DNA from: Acidobacteriota bacterium
Lineage (GTDB): Bacteria > Acidobacteriota > Terriglobia > Terriglobales > Acidobacteriaceae
Assembly (NCBI GenBank): GCA_021780095.1
Contig: JAJXZK010000361.1
Coordinates: forward strand, 1 to 34,996
Direction of reading: 5' to 3'
Length of the DNA: 34,996 nt
This document shows, piece by piece, positions 7,538 to 15,701 of the stretch. Both the position numbers and the translations under genes were made by a program. The notes below the pieces were generated by a model. It saw only the letters and a list, made by a program, of their open reading frames with translations. It had not been told where the DNA came from and did no database searches. The first letter of the stretch is position 1; every line of letters starts with the position of its first letter.

Positions 7538-8545
7538 GTGTCTGCCGTGCGTGCATTCCTAGTGTTTGTTCTATTTCTGCTACTGGCCACCGCGGGCGCT
7601 TACTTCCTGCTGATCCTGCCGTATGGCCCGTCAACCTCCATTCTGGTGACCATCGCTCCGGGAACCTCGGTGCATGGCATTGCGTGGACACTCCAGCAGA
7701 ACGGCATCATTCGCAATCGATTCCCCTTCGACCTGGTGGCGCGGGTGGAGCGGCGCACGCTCAAGGCAGGCGTCTACCGCTTCGATCATCCTGCGCCGTT
7801 GCTGGATGTGTACCAGCGCCTGCGGATTGGCGACGTCTACACCATCGCGCTCACCATACCAGAGGGCTACGATATCTTCGACGTGGCTGCCGCCATGGAG
7901 AAAGCCGGCCTCGGTTCGCGCGAAGTGTTCCTGGCCGCCGAAGAACATGACACCGGGCTGATTCGTGATCTGGATCCCAAGGCCCAGAGTCTGGAGGGAT
8001 ATCTCTTCCCAGACACGTACAAACTTGCGCCGAACATGTCGCCAGATCAGATTTTAGGAGAGATGGTGGCACATTTTCGCCAGGAAGCGCAGCGCTTGGG
8101 ATTGACGCAAAATATTCCCGCAACCGTGATCCTGGCTTCCCTGGTGGAGCGGGAAACGCCCGTCGGCACGGATCGCCCCATGGTTGCCAGCGTCTTTCAA
8201 AATCGACTGGCCCAGAACATGCCCCTCGATACTGACCCTTCCGTGATTTATGCCGCCCTGTTAGAAAAGCGCTACCGCGGCACAATCTTCGCATCTGATC
8301 TAAAGGCCCGGTCGCCGTATAACACGTACACGCATACGGGATTGCCTCCCGGGCCAATCTGCAATCCTGGAATTCCGTCATTGGAGGCTGCCATGCACCC
8401 GGCTCAGACAAACTTTCTTTACTTCGTCAGCGATCCCGCCAATCCTGGCCATTCACGCTTCGCAGCCACGTTCGAGCAACACCAGAAAAACGTGGCCGCA
8501 TATCGCAAGGCGCAGCCCGCCCAACAGCCAGCGGACGGTAGATAA
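7538..8545 (+). CDS. mltG: MltG (YceG-like) endolytic murein transglycosylase
   Basis: The 335-residue protein has an N-terminal membrane anchor (about residues 4-27) and a periplasmic YceG domain. It cleaves nascent peptidoglycan strands internally and is thought to end glycan polymerisation. Diagnostic motifs are SLEGYLFPDTYKL (151-163), the catalytic block VILASLVERETPV with Glu about 204, PMVASVFQNRL, PLDTDPSVIYA, and YNTYTHTGLPPGPICNPG near the C-terminus. The start is GTG at 7538; a second in-frame GTG at 7547 is possible and better placed relative to the GGAG at 7531-7534. A TACAAT at 7502-7507 could be the -10 box. The gene shares a divergent intergenic region with ruvX, and the lipoprotein gene begins 2 nt after its stop. 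Confidence 0.93.
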   Translation: MSAVRAFLVFVLFLLLATAGAYFLLILPYGPSTSILVTIAPGTSVHGIAWTLQQNGIIRNRFPFDLVARVERRTLKAGVYRFDHPAPLLDVYQRLRIGDVYTIALTIPEGYDIFDVAAAMEKAGLGSREVFLAAEEHDTGLIRDLDPKAQSLEGYLFPDTYKLAPNMSPDQILGEMVAHFRQEAQRLGLTQNIPATVILASLVERETPVGTDRPMVASVFQNRLAQNMPLDTDPSVIYAALLEKRYRGTIFASDLKARSPYNTYTHTGLPPGPICNPGIPSLEAAMHPAQTNFLYFVSDPANPGHSRFAATFEQHQKNVAAYRKAQPAQQPADGR

Positions 8546-8547
8546 TT

Positions 8548-9498
8548 TTGCAGCGACTGCTGGCTAATTTTCGTAGGTTGTTGTCGGCCACGACGCCCGC
8601 AACCCGTCTCCGCCATACCGCCGGTTTCTGGCGCGCCATGCTGGCGTGTCTGCCGATGTTGGTATTGAGCGGCTGCCTGAAACATACTCGCATTCTCGAG
8701 CGGCCCCAGGCGCCCGCCGTGGTCTTGACCGCCAGTGCGCAGCAATTGATTCAGCAGGTCGATGACCGCTATGATGCGATTCACTCGATGAATGCCAACG
8801 TGATGATTCGCGCTTCCGTCGTCGGTGCTGATAAGGGGAAGGAGACGGATTACACCTCGATCCGCGGCTACATTCTGTTGCGACAGCCTTCCATGTTGCG
8901 CGTCCTCGGGATGCTCCCTGTCATCGAGACTCGAGCCTTCGATATGGTCAGCAACGGAAGACGGTTTACCCTGCTGATTCCACCGAAAAGTCTCGCCGTC
9001 ACCGGTACCGGTACGGTCACCAAGCCGGCGAAGAACCCGTTGATGAATCTGCGCCCGGCAGTATTTTACGATTCGATGTTGATCAAAAAAGTGGAGCCGG
9101 AAGACCTGGTCTACGTTACCAGCGATACCGGCATTGTTCGCGATTCCCACTCCCATCACTTGATCGCCGAGCCTGACTACGAGCTTGGCATTTTGCGGCG
9201 CATCGGCAACAGTCAACAGCTGATGCCGGAACGAGTGGTTCATATCAGCCGCACGAATCTGCTGCCGTTTCAGCAGGATGAGTACGACGATCATGGCATC
9301 CTGGTCACCCGCACCCTGTATAGCGACTACCGCACCTTCGACGGCATTCCGTACCCGACGAAAATCAACATCAACCGCCCGATCGATGGGTATCAACTCG
9401 CCCTGACGATCACGAAGCTCGCATTCAATCATCCCTTGGCGGACGATCAATTCCAGTTGAAAATTCCCGCAGGAACAAAGATCGAGAAGCTGCCGTAG
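8548..9498 (+). CDS. LolA/LolB-like (DUF4292-type) outer-membrane lipoprotein
   Basis: The 316-residue protein has a lipoprotein signal ending in the lipobox LSGC (Cys43), so the mature chain should be lipidated and membrane-tethered. The rest is a beta-rich domain with features of LolA-fold proteins of the DUF4292 type: an early helix (ASAQQLIQQVDDRYDAIHSM), then strands such as YILLRQPSMLRVLGMLP, RRFTLLIPP and YPTKININRP. Such proteins bind hydrophobic ligands, but the substrate here is unknown. TTG at 8548 is 2 nt after the mltG stop; an in-frame ATG at 8638 would leave a short signal lacking its positive n-region, so the longer form is preferred. The operon-like link with mltG suggests a cell-envelope role. 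Confidence 0.75.
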   Translation: MQRLLANFRRLLSATTPATRLRHTAGFWRAMLACLPMLVLSGCLKHTRILERPQAPAVVLTASAQQLIQQVDDRYDAIHSMNANVMIRASVVGADKGKETDYTSIRGYILLRQPSMLRVLGMLPVIETRAFDMVSNGRRFTLLIPPKSLAVTGTGTVTKPAKNPLMNLRPAVFYDSMLIKKVEPEDLVYVTSDTGIVRDSHSHHLIAEPDYELGILRRIGNSQQLMPERVVHISRTNLLPFQQDEYDDHGILVTRTLYSDYRTFDGIPYPTKININRPIDGYQLALTITKLAFNHPLADDQFQLKIPAGTKIEKLP

Positions 9499-9548
9499 AG
9501 CATCGCATCTCGCCAGCAGCAACATGCGTGTCCGCTTTTGCCCAGGGT

Positions 9549-11474
9549 CTACGTGCGGGTGACGGATAGTACGGAAATATCGTCTTCCTGGCCGAATTGC
9601 TTTGCAGCTTCTGCAATGGCGGCGGCGGGCTGAGTGCTGATCGCCTGGGTGCGCTCGAAGCCGAAGAGTTCCTTCTTGTCGTTCGTCGCCTCGACCACTC
9701 CATCGGAGACAAAGGTCAGCCGATTGCCCGCGGCAATCTCGAACTGTTTCTCTTCATAATGGCCCGTTTCCACGACCCCCAACGGCAGGCCGCCTGGAAC
9801 CGCCAGTTCTTCGCCGTTGCGATACGGCGGAATATGCCCCGCATTCGCAATCGTCATGGCGCCGTCTGCAGAGATCCATGCCGCGACGCAGGTGGCGAAG
9901 CCGGTAATCTGTCCGTGGAGTACACGATTCAAGTTCGCCAGTACCTCCGCGGGCTCGCGAATCACGCAGCCGCGCAGCGCGCCGATGATCGTGCTCACCG
10001 TCATCGCGGCTTTCAATCCTTTGCCGCTCACGTCGCCGACGACAATCAGCAGCGAGCCATCGTCTCCCGGCAGAATCTGGAAAAAATCTCCGCCCACTTC
10101 GCTGGCCGGGATGTACACGCTTTCGACCGAGAATCCCGGCGTGACGGACGGCGTTGCCGGGACGAGTAGCGATTGCATCCCGCGCGCCGCTTCCAATTCA
10201 CTTGCGAGGCGCTGCTCCTCACGCCGCGTGCGCGCGAAGCGGTTGATCAGGATCGCCAGCATGGCCAACAGGAAAAGGATTTCCGTGGCATCGTCCATCG
10301 TGAAAGTGAAGGGCCGGGTGAACAGGTTTATGGAGCTATTCGCTACCGCTTTGTGCCAGCCGAGCTGATAGCCCGCATATATCGCAGTTTCAATTGGATT
10401 GAGCGTCAGCGCAAACAGCACGGGCGCCAGCAAAAGCCGAGCGTCAGGAACTCCCGCTCTTGATTTTTGAATCAGCAGGTCGGCAGCCCAAACCAGGATG
10501 ACCACATAAAGAAAGGCATTCGCCAGATTCATCCAGCCGACATAAAGGAGGCCGAACTGAAGCAGAACATAGCTAACAAACATCGCTAGAGAAGCAGCAA
10601 TCGCGAGATACAGCAGCACGCTGCGGCGGGCACGCAGAAGCGCGACGAGAAACGCAATAAAGAACAGTGCTGACGCTAAAATGAGGGCGTTGTTTACCCA
10701 GTCGCGTGTAAAGATTGTGACTGCGACCATCCGACAGTAAATGTAAAAAGCGAACGTCGCGGCATTCGATAGCGCATTGCCGGCAAACCAGAGGTATTCC
10801 CGCTCGGTCCGCCGGATCAGAAACAAAAGCAGACCTAGCAATCCTGCGATTCCCTCGAGCAGCGCAAGGGTATAGTCGCCGCCGTTTGAAAGCAGACGCG
10901 AATCGTGAGAAAGCTCCGTTCGCCGCTGCAGCAGAAGGGACCGCCCCACCAGACCGCCGCCACTTTGTGGGCCCCCGCCATGATAGTTCGACCAACCGGG
11001 CCAGTGCCATACACGCAGCGCAATCGTAATCGATCGCGGCCCCCGCGACGCTCCAACGGGCAGAGGAACGATCGTCGGAAATGTAATCGTTCCCGTGCCA
11101 TCGGGAGGCATCCGGCCTACGGTCTTTACCAGCTTGCCGTCAACAAATACCTGATCGCTGGTCAGAATGGGCGGCAGGACTAGAGACAGGTCGCGCTCTC
11201 CAGGCGGGACGGCAACCTGAAGGCGATACCACGCAAATCCGCTGTAGCCTTTGTATCCCTGCTTGCCCCAGTCTTCATCGGAACGCAACAGCGGCCATTG
11301 CGAATCATCGAAATTCGGATTGGCCCACGCTGGATTATCGCTCGTATGAAATCGCCACAAACCATCGAGCGACGTAACCGGCTCGCGTCCAGTGATCAGA
11401 CTGAAACTCTGCGCGCGGAGCAAGTTGCTCGCACAGGAAATCAGCATCAAGAAGAATAAGGCTGCCTTCTTCAT
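9549..11474 (-). CDS. Membrane-bound SpoIIE/RsbU-type PP2C phosphatase, paralogue 3 of 3
   Basis: The 641-residue protein has a signal peptide (1-21), then an extracytoplasmic jelly-roll-like domain (about 35-185) resembling the sugar-binding domain of GH2 enzymes (SLDGLWRFHTSDNPAWANPNFDD). About seven transmembrane helices (203-412) and a short coiled coil (415-435) follow. The cytoplasmic PP2C domain (445-640) keeps its metal-site acids: D463 in VGGDFFQ, D481 in GDVSGKG, D591 in SDGVVEA and D631/D632 in FGQEDDISVLSVTR. By analogy with RsbU it would dephosphorylate an anti-anti-sigma (STAS) protein in response to an external ligand. Its ATG overlaps the stop of the preceding paralogue (ATGA at 11471-11474). 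It is the shortest and most diverged of the three and ends soon after the common SVTR motif. The ligand and partner are not known. Confidence 0.9.
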   Translation of the reverse strand: MKKAALFFLMLISCASNLLRAQSFSLITGREPVTSLDGLWRFHTSDNPAWANPNFDDSQWPLLRSDEDWGKQGYKGYSGFAWYRLQVAVPPGERDLSLVLPPILTSDQVFVDGKLVKTVGRMPPDGTGTITFPTIVPLPVGASRGPRSITIALRVWHWPGWSNYHGGGPQSGGGLVGRSLLLQRRTELSHDSRLLSNGGDYTLALLEGIAGLLGLLLFLIRRTEREYLWFAGNALSNAATFAFYIYCRMVAVTIFTRDWVNNALILASALFFIAFLVALLRARRSVLLYLAIAASLAMFVSYVLLQFGLLYVGWMNLANAFLYVVILVWAADLLIQKSRAGVPDARLLLAPVLFALTLNPIETAIYAGYQLGWHKAVANSSINLFTRPFTFTMDDATEILFLLAMLAILINRFARTRREEQRLASELEAARGMQSLLVPATPSVTPGFSVESVYIPASEVGGDFFQILPGDDGSLLIVVGDVSGKGLKAAMTVSTIIGALRGCVIREPAEVLANLNRVLHGQITGFATCVAAWISADGAMTIANAGHIPPYRNGEELAVPGGLPLGVVETGHYEEKQFEIAAGNRLTFVSDGVVEATNDKKELFGFERTQAISTQPAAAIAEAAKQFGQEDDISVLSVTRT

Positions 11475-11600
11475 GCAGGGACCGCCTTCAGGTTTGTCAT
11501 GCGCGTCACAGACAATACCGAAATGTCGTCTTCCTGCCCAAACGCTTGCGCCGCTGCCGCCACTTCGGCCGCCGTGATGGGCTGCCGCAGCATGTCGCTG
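11471..11600. repeat. Copy A of a direct repeat at the 3' ends of the phosphatase paralogues
   Basis: This stretch, covering the end of paralogue 2 and the start of paralogue 3, is matched by 13525-13655. Over the first 80 bases about 74 agree, including the non-coding side of the overlap and the codons for the MTNLKAV tail. Similarity then falls to the level of the rest of the paralogues, which suggests recent local duplication or gene conversion. Confidence 0.7.
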
Positions 11601-13528
11601 ATGCGTTTGAAGCCGAAGAGCTGCCCCTGCTCGTCCTGCGCCTCCACCACTCCATCCGACATCAACATCAACGTGTCGCCGGACTCAAGCTGAAACTGCA
11701 TCACGGAAAACTCTGCGCTCTCCACCATGCCCAGCGGCAGCGCGCCTTCCATCGGCAATTCTTCGCCATTCAGATAGGGCGGTAGATGGCCTGCATTCGC
11801 CAGTGTCGCCGAGCCATCCGCTGCGATCCGCAGCGCCAGCCCGGTGGCATGTGCCTGTCCGCGTCCGCAAAGCCGCTGATTGAGCGCGTTCAACGCACTC
11901 AGCGGATCGTTGCTATGGGCGGCTTCAGCGCGAATCGCACCCACAATCAATGCCACCAGCATTCCCGCCTGCAATCCGTGCCCGGTTACATCGCCAACAA
12001 CAATTAGCACGCTGCCGTCGCTCGGATGCGGGATGATCTGGAAGAAATCTCCGCCCACTTCGCGCGCCGGACGGTATTCGCTCTCAATCGTCAACCCCGG
12101 CACACGCGGCAGTTCTTCCGGGATCAGCACCTGCTGCACTTCCTGCGCCTGCTTCACGTCGAGAGCCATCTCCCGCTGCTGGCGCAGGGAGAGCAGAAAC
12201 CGCCGCAGCAGCAGGACAAAGATGGCCGCCGCCAGGGCCACGCTGGCGAGCGAATCAAGCGATGCCTGAGTGCCGAAGGGAAACCAGACCACGCGGACAC
12301 GCAGAATTCCCAGCTCCCTCTGAAACAGCGAAATCCCCATCAATACCAAAGCGGGCAGCGCCAACCAACCCTCCCGCCCCTGTTGGCGGATGCCCCGGAT
12401 AACGATCAGCACCAGCAGCAGCAGAAAGAGCAGCCGGATCCCCAGAGATCCGAGGTGAAAGGCCGCACTGACAGGATGAGAAACGACGGTAAAGAATAAG
12501 TTTTCTCCCAGGCCCTCGGACAGCATATATAGCAGGGTCAGACCGGCGATGGATTTCGGTATCCATGCCGGGTTGCGCAGCCGGAACCAGACCCACCATA
12601 CCATCACCCACCCACCTAGAGTCAGCGGATGCAGAAATACATCTTCTATCAGGTTCCAGTCCTCGCCCGCCGTGAACTGCGTCCAAGCGGCCAGGCAATA
12701 GAAGAAGTTGTAGAGCGCTGTCAGCAGGAAGACTCCCGCCAGCCACAGATACACCGGATCGGAGCGGTCGAACAGGACCAGGCTGCAGGCCAGGACAGCC
12801 AAGAGGAAGAATAGCGTCGCCACGACCGCTACCGATGCCCAACTGCGGACCAGCTCAAACCATCCCAGTTGGTTGCGCGCAGTCACCATGCTGGTTTCGC
12901 CTAGCATTGGCGCGGCGTGGATGCCGCCGGCATCGGGGTCGAACGTCAATGTGTTGGGCTCCATCCAGACACGGAAGGCAAACACATGCGTGACCGGATC
13001 TGTGCTGTCACTGCCGCTGGTTTCGGCCTGCGGCAAGAGGAACATCTTCGGCACGGTTTCGTAGATTATCGGACGCTGGCCCGGTCCGCGGAACTTACCG
13101 AAGCTGCCGAGCAGCGTTCCATTATCGAAGACCTGGTAGCCATCGTCCACGTCCGTCGGCCCAGCCAGAGCCAAGTTCTCTCCGGTCCGCGCGGCCACCT
13201 GCACCCGGATGCGATACCAGGCCCACCCCCAGTAGCCGGGATGGCCCTTGGCTGTCCAACCGGGCACATATCCTGGTATTCCACCTACGGGATCGACGCT
13301 GCCCGCCTTGGGCGTCAGATCCACCGTCTCCCAGCCGGAATCGTCGAAGTTTGGATCGGCCCATCGTGGATCATCTCCAATGTGGAACTTCCACGGCCCG
13401 TTCAGCGCGACGATGGACTGGCCGAGCGTGATCTGCGCGGCAGCAGTGGTTGCAGGAGGTGTGCTCTCTGCTTGGAGCCCAATTGAGGCAAACAGAAACA
13501 ACCAAAGCACCGCGGATGTCTTTTTCAT
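11471..13528 (-). CDS. Membrane-bound SpoIIE/RsbU-type PP2C phosphatase, paralogue 2 of 3
   Basis: The 685-residue protein shares the architecture of its neighbours: signal peptide (1-20), GH2-like jelly-roll domain (about 38-190, with LNGPWKFHIGDDPRWADPNF), about seven transmembrane helices (228-445), coiled coil (447-465) and PP2C domain (475-677). Metal-site acids are D494 (VGGDFFQ), D513 (GDVTGHG), D625 (SDGVVEA) and D667/D668 (GQEDDIS). The GDV loop reads GDVTGHG rather than the GDVSGKG of the other two, a Lys-to-His change beside the active site. A tail (MTNLKAVPA) follows the common core and is nearly the same in paralogue 1. Its ATG overlaps the upstream stop (ATGA at 13525-13528) and its own stop overlaps the next start, so the three should be translated in a coupled manner. 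Confidence 0.9.
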   Translation of the reverse strand: MKKTSAVLWLFLFASIGLQAESTPPATTAAAQITLGQSIVALNGPWKFHIGDDPRWADPNFDDSGWETVDLTPKAGSVDPVGGIPGYVPGWTAKGHPGYWGWAWYRIRVQVAARTGENLALAGPTDVDDGYQVFDNGTLLGSFGKFRGPGQRPIIYETVPKMFLLPQAETSGSDSTDPVTHVFAFRVWMEPNTLTFDPDAGGIHAAPMLGETSMVTARNQLGWFELVRSWASVAVVATLFFLLAVLACSLVLFDRSDPVYLWLAGVFLLTALYNFFYCLAAWTQFTAGEDWNLIEDVFLHPLTLGGWVMVWWVWFRLRNPAWIPKSIAGLTLLYMLSEGLGENLFFTVVSHPVSAAFHLGSLGIRLLFLLLLVLIVIRGIRQQGREGWLALPALVLMGISLFQRELGILRVRVVWFPFGTQASLDSLASVALAAAIFVLLLRRFLLSLRQQREMALDVKQAQEVQQVLIPEELPRVPGLTIESEYRPAREVGGDFFQIIPHPSDGSVLIVVGDVTGHGLQAGMLVALIVGAIRAEAAHSNDPLSALNALNQRLCGRGQAHATGLALRIAADGSATLANAGHLPPYLNGEELPMEGALPLGMVESAEFSVMQFQLESGDTLMLMSDGVVEAQDEQGQLFGFKRISDMLRQPITAAEVAAAAQAFGQEDDISVLSVTRMTNLKAVPA

Positions 13529-13655
13529 GTCAGGACCGCCTTCAGATTTGTCATGCGCGTCACAGACAATACCGAAATGTCATCTTCCTGCCCAAACGTT
13601 TGCGCAGTCGCCGCAACTTCCGCCGCAGTAATGGGCTGCCGCAGCATTTCGCTGA
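13525..13655. repeat. Copy B of the direct repeat at the phosphatase gene junctions
   Basis: This is the partner of 11471-11600. It covers the last codons of paralogue 1 and its ATGA junction with paralogue 2. Both copies sit exactly at a gene junction in the same orientation. Confidence 0.7.
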
Positions 13656-15585
13656 TGCGTTCGAACCCGTATAGCTGGCCGTCTTTTTCCCTGCGCGCCT
13701 CAACCACGCCATCTGACATCACGAAAATTGCGTCGCCGTCGTTCATCTGGAAGCTTTGCGATTCGTAGCCCTGCGCGGCCAGCATACCCAGAGGCAGCGC
13801 ACCCGGCATCGCCAGTTCATTTCCATTCACCCATGGCGGCAGATGTCCGGCGTTGGCTACAGTCACCGTTCCGTCGGCATCGAACCGCGCGCACAAGCAG
13901 GTGACGAAGCCGCTTTTCAAATTTCCGGCCAGTTCGCGGTTGAGGCGCGTCAGGATCTCGGCCGGCTCACAGGTTTCTTTGGCAATCGCGCGCACCGCGC
14001 CCACCGCCATCGAGACCACCATGGCGGCGCGCAATCCCTTGCCGCTCACGTCGCCCAGTACCACCGTCAAGCCGCCCTCCGGCAGCGGCAACACCTGATA
14101 GAAATCTCCGCCTACCTGGCTGGCGGGCAGGTACGTTCCTTCGACACGATAGTAGGGACTCGTAGGGAATTGCTCCGGTACCAGCAGCGCCTGCACCGCC
14201 TGCGCCTGCTGCAACTCGCCTTCAATGCGCTGATGCTCCCGCCACTGCCGGACGAAACGATAGATCAAAATGGCGAGCACGGACGCGGGCACCAAAAGTG
14301 CCAGAACGTCGTTGACGACGATCACAACCGGAGTTGGCAGACGCCCGTTGGCAAAAAATACCCACAGGGCCCAAACCAATATCACCGCACCGGGAGACAG
14401 CATCAGCCACGCTTCCCGTCCCAGTTTGCGAATCCCCGCCACGGCCATCCACAATAGGCAGGCTAGGCACGGGAGCAACGAGGCTTGAGTCGCGGTAAAT
14501 AGAAATGAAGATGCCCTCACCGAGGAGATCCACCCCCCGTTGACTGTGAATGCCGCCCACAGGAGAAACATAAGACCGCCCGCGATCATGTTTGCGACCC
14601 GCATCCCTCGGCGGTCCTCGAGGGCAAGCAACCATTGCAGAGCCAGCAGACTGAAGAGGAACGCACTCGCGACGAGTGCATTCGCGATAAAAGACTCAGT
14701 CTGTGTGAGCCATCCTGTGGCTGAAAATCCGTCCAGCACGGTCAAAGAGTCTGCAAAAGGCAAGGACATCAACGTCAGTCCAGCCCACAAATACTCTCGA
14801 TGTCTCCGGTTGTAGAAAAAGAGCAACAGGGAAATCAATGCCACCAGAAAGCACGGCACCACTTCACTCAAGGCGGTCACCGCGAGATTCAATTGGCCCA
14901 ATCGCAGCGCGAGCTGTTTGATTCTCGGAGCTGTCGCGCCATCCGCAAGCAGCGGTGCCCCGCGCAATCCTCCGCGGTTAGGGTTGATAAAAATAAGAGG
15001 CATGTCCCACGCGCGAATTGCCAAAACATGTTCTCCGGCAGTCCCAATCCCGGACGGAATCGGAAACACCTGGGTCCGCTGAATAAGGTAGGCCCAGCGC
15101 CGCGAAGGATCGCCATAGCCCCCCAGCTTTTGGCCATCCCAGTAAACCGTGTAGGCGCTGTCGACTTTCGGAACCAGCAAGCGCAAAGAACTCGAGGCAC
15201 GGTGCAGAGAAACGTGAATCCGGTACCAGCCGTAGTTGGGCGCGCCGCGATAGCCATGTCCGCCCCAGCCCGGATCGAATGCGTTTCGCTCGGGGAGAAT
15301 AGATTCCGGCCAGCCCTGCGCGTCGAGCGTGTAGTCGTGCCAATCCGTGTCATCGAACCCGGGCTGCGCCCAGGCCAGATCGTCCCCCACGCGAAACTTC
15401 CACGGCCCCATTAGCGCCAGCGCCGAGTTGCCCAAGGCAATCTGCTGCGTGCCATCTTCGACGGGCGCAACCGGAAAATTGGATAACAAGCTGGACACGG
15501 ATGCGCTCTGCGCTACGAGAGGCAGCGCAAGCAAAGGACACAACAAAAGACCGAACCAAGAGCGACGCATAGGCGGGCACTTCAC
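13525..15585 (-). CDS. Membrane-bound SpoIIE/RsbU-type PP2C phosphatase, paralogue 1 of 3 (operon leader)
   Basis: The 686-residue protein is the first gene of the cassette. It has a signal peptide (MRRSWFGLLLCPLLALPLVA), a GH2-like jelly-roll domain (about 48-195, with LMGPWKFRVGDDLAWAQPGF), about seven transmembrane helices (236-444), a coiled coil (447-465) and a PP2C domain with D494 (VGGDFYQ), D512 (GDVSGKG), D625 (SDGVVEA) and D668/D669. The longest frame begins with GTG at 15585; an in-frame ATG at 15570 gives a conventional signal peptide and is an equally good start. Neither has a clear Shine-Dalgarno sequence. The last 40 or so residues are nearly identical to those of paralogue 2. 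The likely role is relief of anti-sigma inhibition upon sensing an extracytoplasmic ligand; the ligand is unknown. Confidence 0.9.
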   Translation of the reverse strand: MKCPPMRRSWFGLLLCPLLALPLVAQSASVSSLLSNFPVAPVEDGTQQIALGNSALALMGPWKFRVGDDLAWAQPGFDDTDWHDYTLDAQGWPESILPERNAFDPGWGGHGYRGAPNYGWYRIHVSLHRASSSLRLLVPKVDSAYTVYWDGQKLGGYGDPSRRWAYLIQRTQVFPIPSGIGTAGEHVLAIRAWDMPLIFINPNRGGLRGAPLLADGATAPRIKQLALRLGQLNLAVTALSEVVPCFLVALISLLLFFYNRRHREYLWAGLTLMSLPFADSLTVLDGFSATGWLTQTESFIANALVASAFLFSLLALQWLLALEDRRGMRVANMIAGGLMFLLWAAFTVNGGWISSVRASSFLFTATQASLLPCLACLLWMAVAGIRKLGREAWLMLSPGAVILVWALWVFFANGRLPTPVVIVVNDVLALLVPASVLAILIYRFVRQWREHQRIEGELQQAQAVQALLVPEQFPTSPYYRVEGTYLPASQVGGDFYQVLPLPEGGLTVVLGDVSGKGLRAAMVVSMAVGAVRAIAKETCEPAEILTRLNRELAGNLKSGFVTCLCARFDADGTVTVANAGHLPPWVNGNELAMPGALPLGMLAAQGYESQSFQMNDGDAIFVMSDGVVEARREKDGQLYGFERISEMLRQPITAAEVAATAQTFGQEDDISVLSVTRMTNLKAVLT

Positions 15586-15701
15586 AAATACCAGCCATGC
15601 CCACCTTTGGCAACGAAGAAATCATTCAGCCGGGATGGTTCGCGCCCGCTTCGCCTTGGCCAACCGAGAACGGGAAGATCGCTTGAACCGAAAAGGTGGG
15701 T

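Noticed and set aside
8419..9525. A 368-codon minus-strand frame opposite the lipoprotein gene
   Set aside because: The plus strand carries a lipobox protein directly behind mltG; the antisense product has no recognisable domain and no ribosome binding site.
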